DNA from: an uncultured Prevotellaceae bacterium
GTDB lineage: Bacteria > Bacteroidota > Bacteroidia > Bacteroidales > Bacteroidaceae
Assembly: GCA_946539475.1 (NCBI GenBank)
Contig: CAMNHM010000128.1
Location: 1-7,874, forward strand
DNA length: 7,874 nt
Direction: 5' to 3'
Below are positions 7,682 to 7,874 of this stretch, in pieces. A model generated the notes under the pieces. It saw only the letters and a program-made list of their open reading frames with translations, made no database searches and had not been told where the DNA came from. Position 1 is the first letter of the stretch; every line of letters begins with the position of its first letter. The position numbers were made by a program, and so were the translations under genes.

Positions 7682-7753
7682 CGTGCCACATTATTATATG
7701 AGTCCACTTGAAAAAGTAACATATCGATGAAATGGAGTGAAATTGTACGCGCA
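7682..7753. other. AT-rich spacer without a recognised feature
   Basis: Lies between the terminator and the inverted-repeat element. No coding frame, promoter match or repeat that I can support. Confidence 0.4.
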
Positions 7754-7772
7754 GCCGCTCCCCTCCCTTCAA

Positions 7773-7792
7773 GGGGAGGGGTTGGGGTGGGG
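7773..7792 (+). other. Potential G-quadruplex in the left repeat arm
   Basis: Four runs of four G at 7773-7776, 7778-7781, 7784-7787 and 7789-7792 are separated by loops of A, TT and T. This is an ideal short-loop quadruplex pattern on the plus strand. It competes with the arm's own hairpin and with pairing to the other arm. Formation in the cell is inference. Confidence 0.6.
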
Positions 7793-7825
7793 TCTGTAAC
7801 TTCTTGGCGGCTAATTATATACAGA

Positions 7826-7855
7826 CCCCACCCCGCCCTTCGGGCACCCCTCCCC
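7826..7855 (-). other. Potential G-quadruplex in the right repeat arm with hairpin loop
   Basis: On the minus strand four runs of four G (7855-7852, 7850-7847, 7834-7831, 7829-7826) are separated by loops of 1, 12 and 1 bases. The 12-base loop holds the self-complementary GCCCGAAGGGC insert, which would fold as a mini-hairpin. Formation is inference. Confidence 0.45.
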
Positions 7856-7874
7856 TTGAAGGGAGGGGAGCGGC

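Larger units (their letters stand above)
7754..7874. repeat. Inverted-repeat element (REP/MITE-like), possibly continuing past the window
   Basis: The left arm at 7754-7798 begins GCCGCTCCCCTCCCTTCAAG and ends GGGGTGGGGTCTGTA. The right arm at 7820-7874 is its exact reverse complement apart from one difference: a single T (7783) in the left arm is replaced by an 11-base hairpin sequence GCCCTTCGGGC (7835-7845, as read on plus) in the right arm. The central spacer is 21 bases, AT-rich in its right half. Each arm also folds on itself (CCCCTCCC with GGGAGGGG around TTCAAG). It contains no gene, and no transposase lies in the window. CCCCTCCC/GGGGTGGGG repeats of this kind are, to my knowledge, dispersed in many Bacteroidetes genomes, consistent with a REP or MITE-like element. 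Because the right arm ends at the window edge, the true boundary is unknown. It could also act as a bidirectional transcription barrier. Confidence 0.85.

Noticed and set aside
7754..7874. Repeat region as a CRISPR array
   Set aside because: Only two repeats in inverted, not direct, orientation with one spacer and no cas genes.

Overview
The window looks like a chromosomal segment of a Bacteroidales bacterium, plausibly Prevotellaceae or a close relative. This rests on three things: promoters of the Bacteroidetes type (TAnnTTTG -7 boxes, one with a correctly spaced TTTG -33 element), poor Shine-Dalgarno sequences before the genes, and protein sequences that read as Bacteroidetes versions of their families. 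The genus is not proven. Five protein genes are supported. I see no tRNA, rRNA, CRISPR array, transposase or phage gene.

Left part (1-4812), all on the minus strand, housekeeping and envelope genes. Read in the direction of transcription: prmA (ribosomal protein L11 methyltransferase, 4812 to 3913), then 29 bases later a large MscS-superfamily mechanosensitive channel (3883 to 1553), then metG (methionyl-tRNA synthetase, 1406 running off the left edge, so its C-terminus is missing). prmA and the channel gene are close enough to be one transcript. metG has its own near-consensus promoter at 1434-1465.

Middle (4813-4945): a divergent, AT-rich control region. It holds a -7 box for prmA, two tandem copies of a 12-base sequence each carrying a TAnnTTTG box for the rightward gene, and an imperfect inverted repeat between the two promoter sides.

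Right part (4946-7566), plus strand: two exported proteins likely made from one transcript. The first is a 330-residue secreted protein with an extreme Trp/Tyr tract followed by a Gly/Ser-rich tail; I do not recognise its family. The second is a 513-residue outer-membrane beta-barrel of the OmpP1/FadL type. A strong intrinsic terminator (14-bp perfect stem plus T-run) closes the unit at 7630-7681.

Right edge (7754-7874): a gene-free inverted-repeat element with 45- and 55-base arms. Each arm has a nested hairpin and a run of four G-tetrads on opposite strands, and one arm carries an extra 11-base hairpin. It resembles dispersed REP/MITE-like repeats and is, with the Trp/Tyr-rich protein, the least ordinary thing here. 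I found no clear evidence of a complete new multi-gene system.
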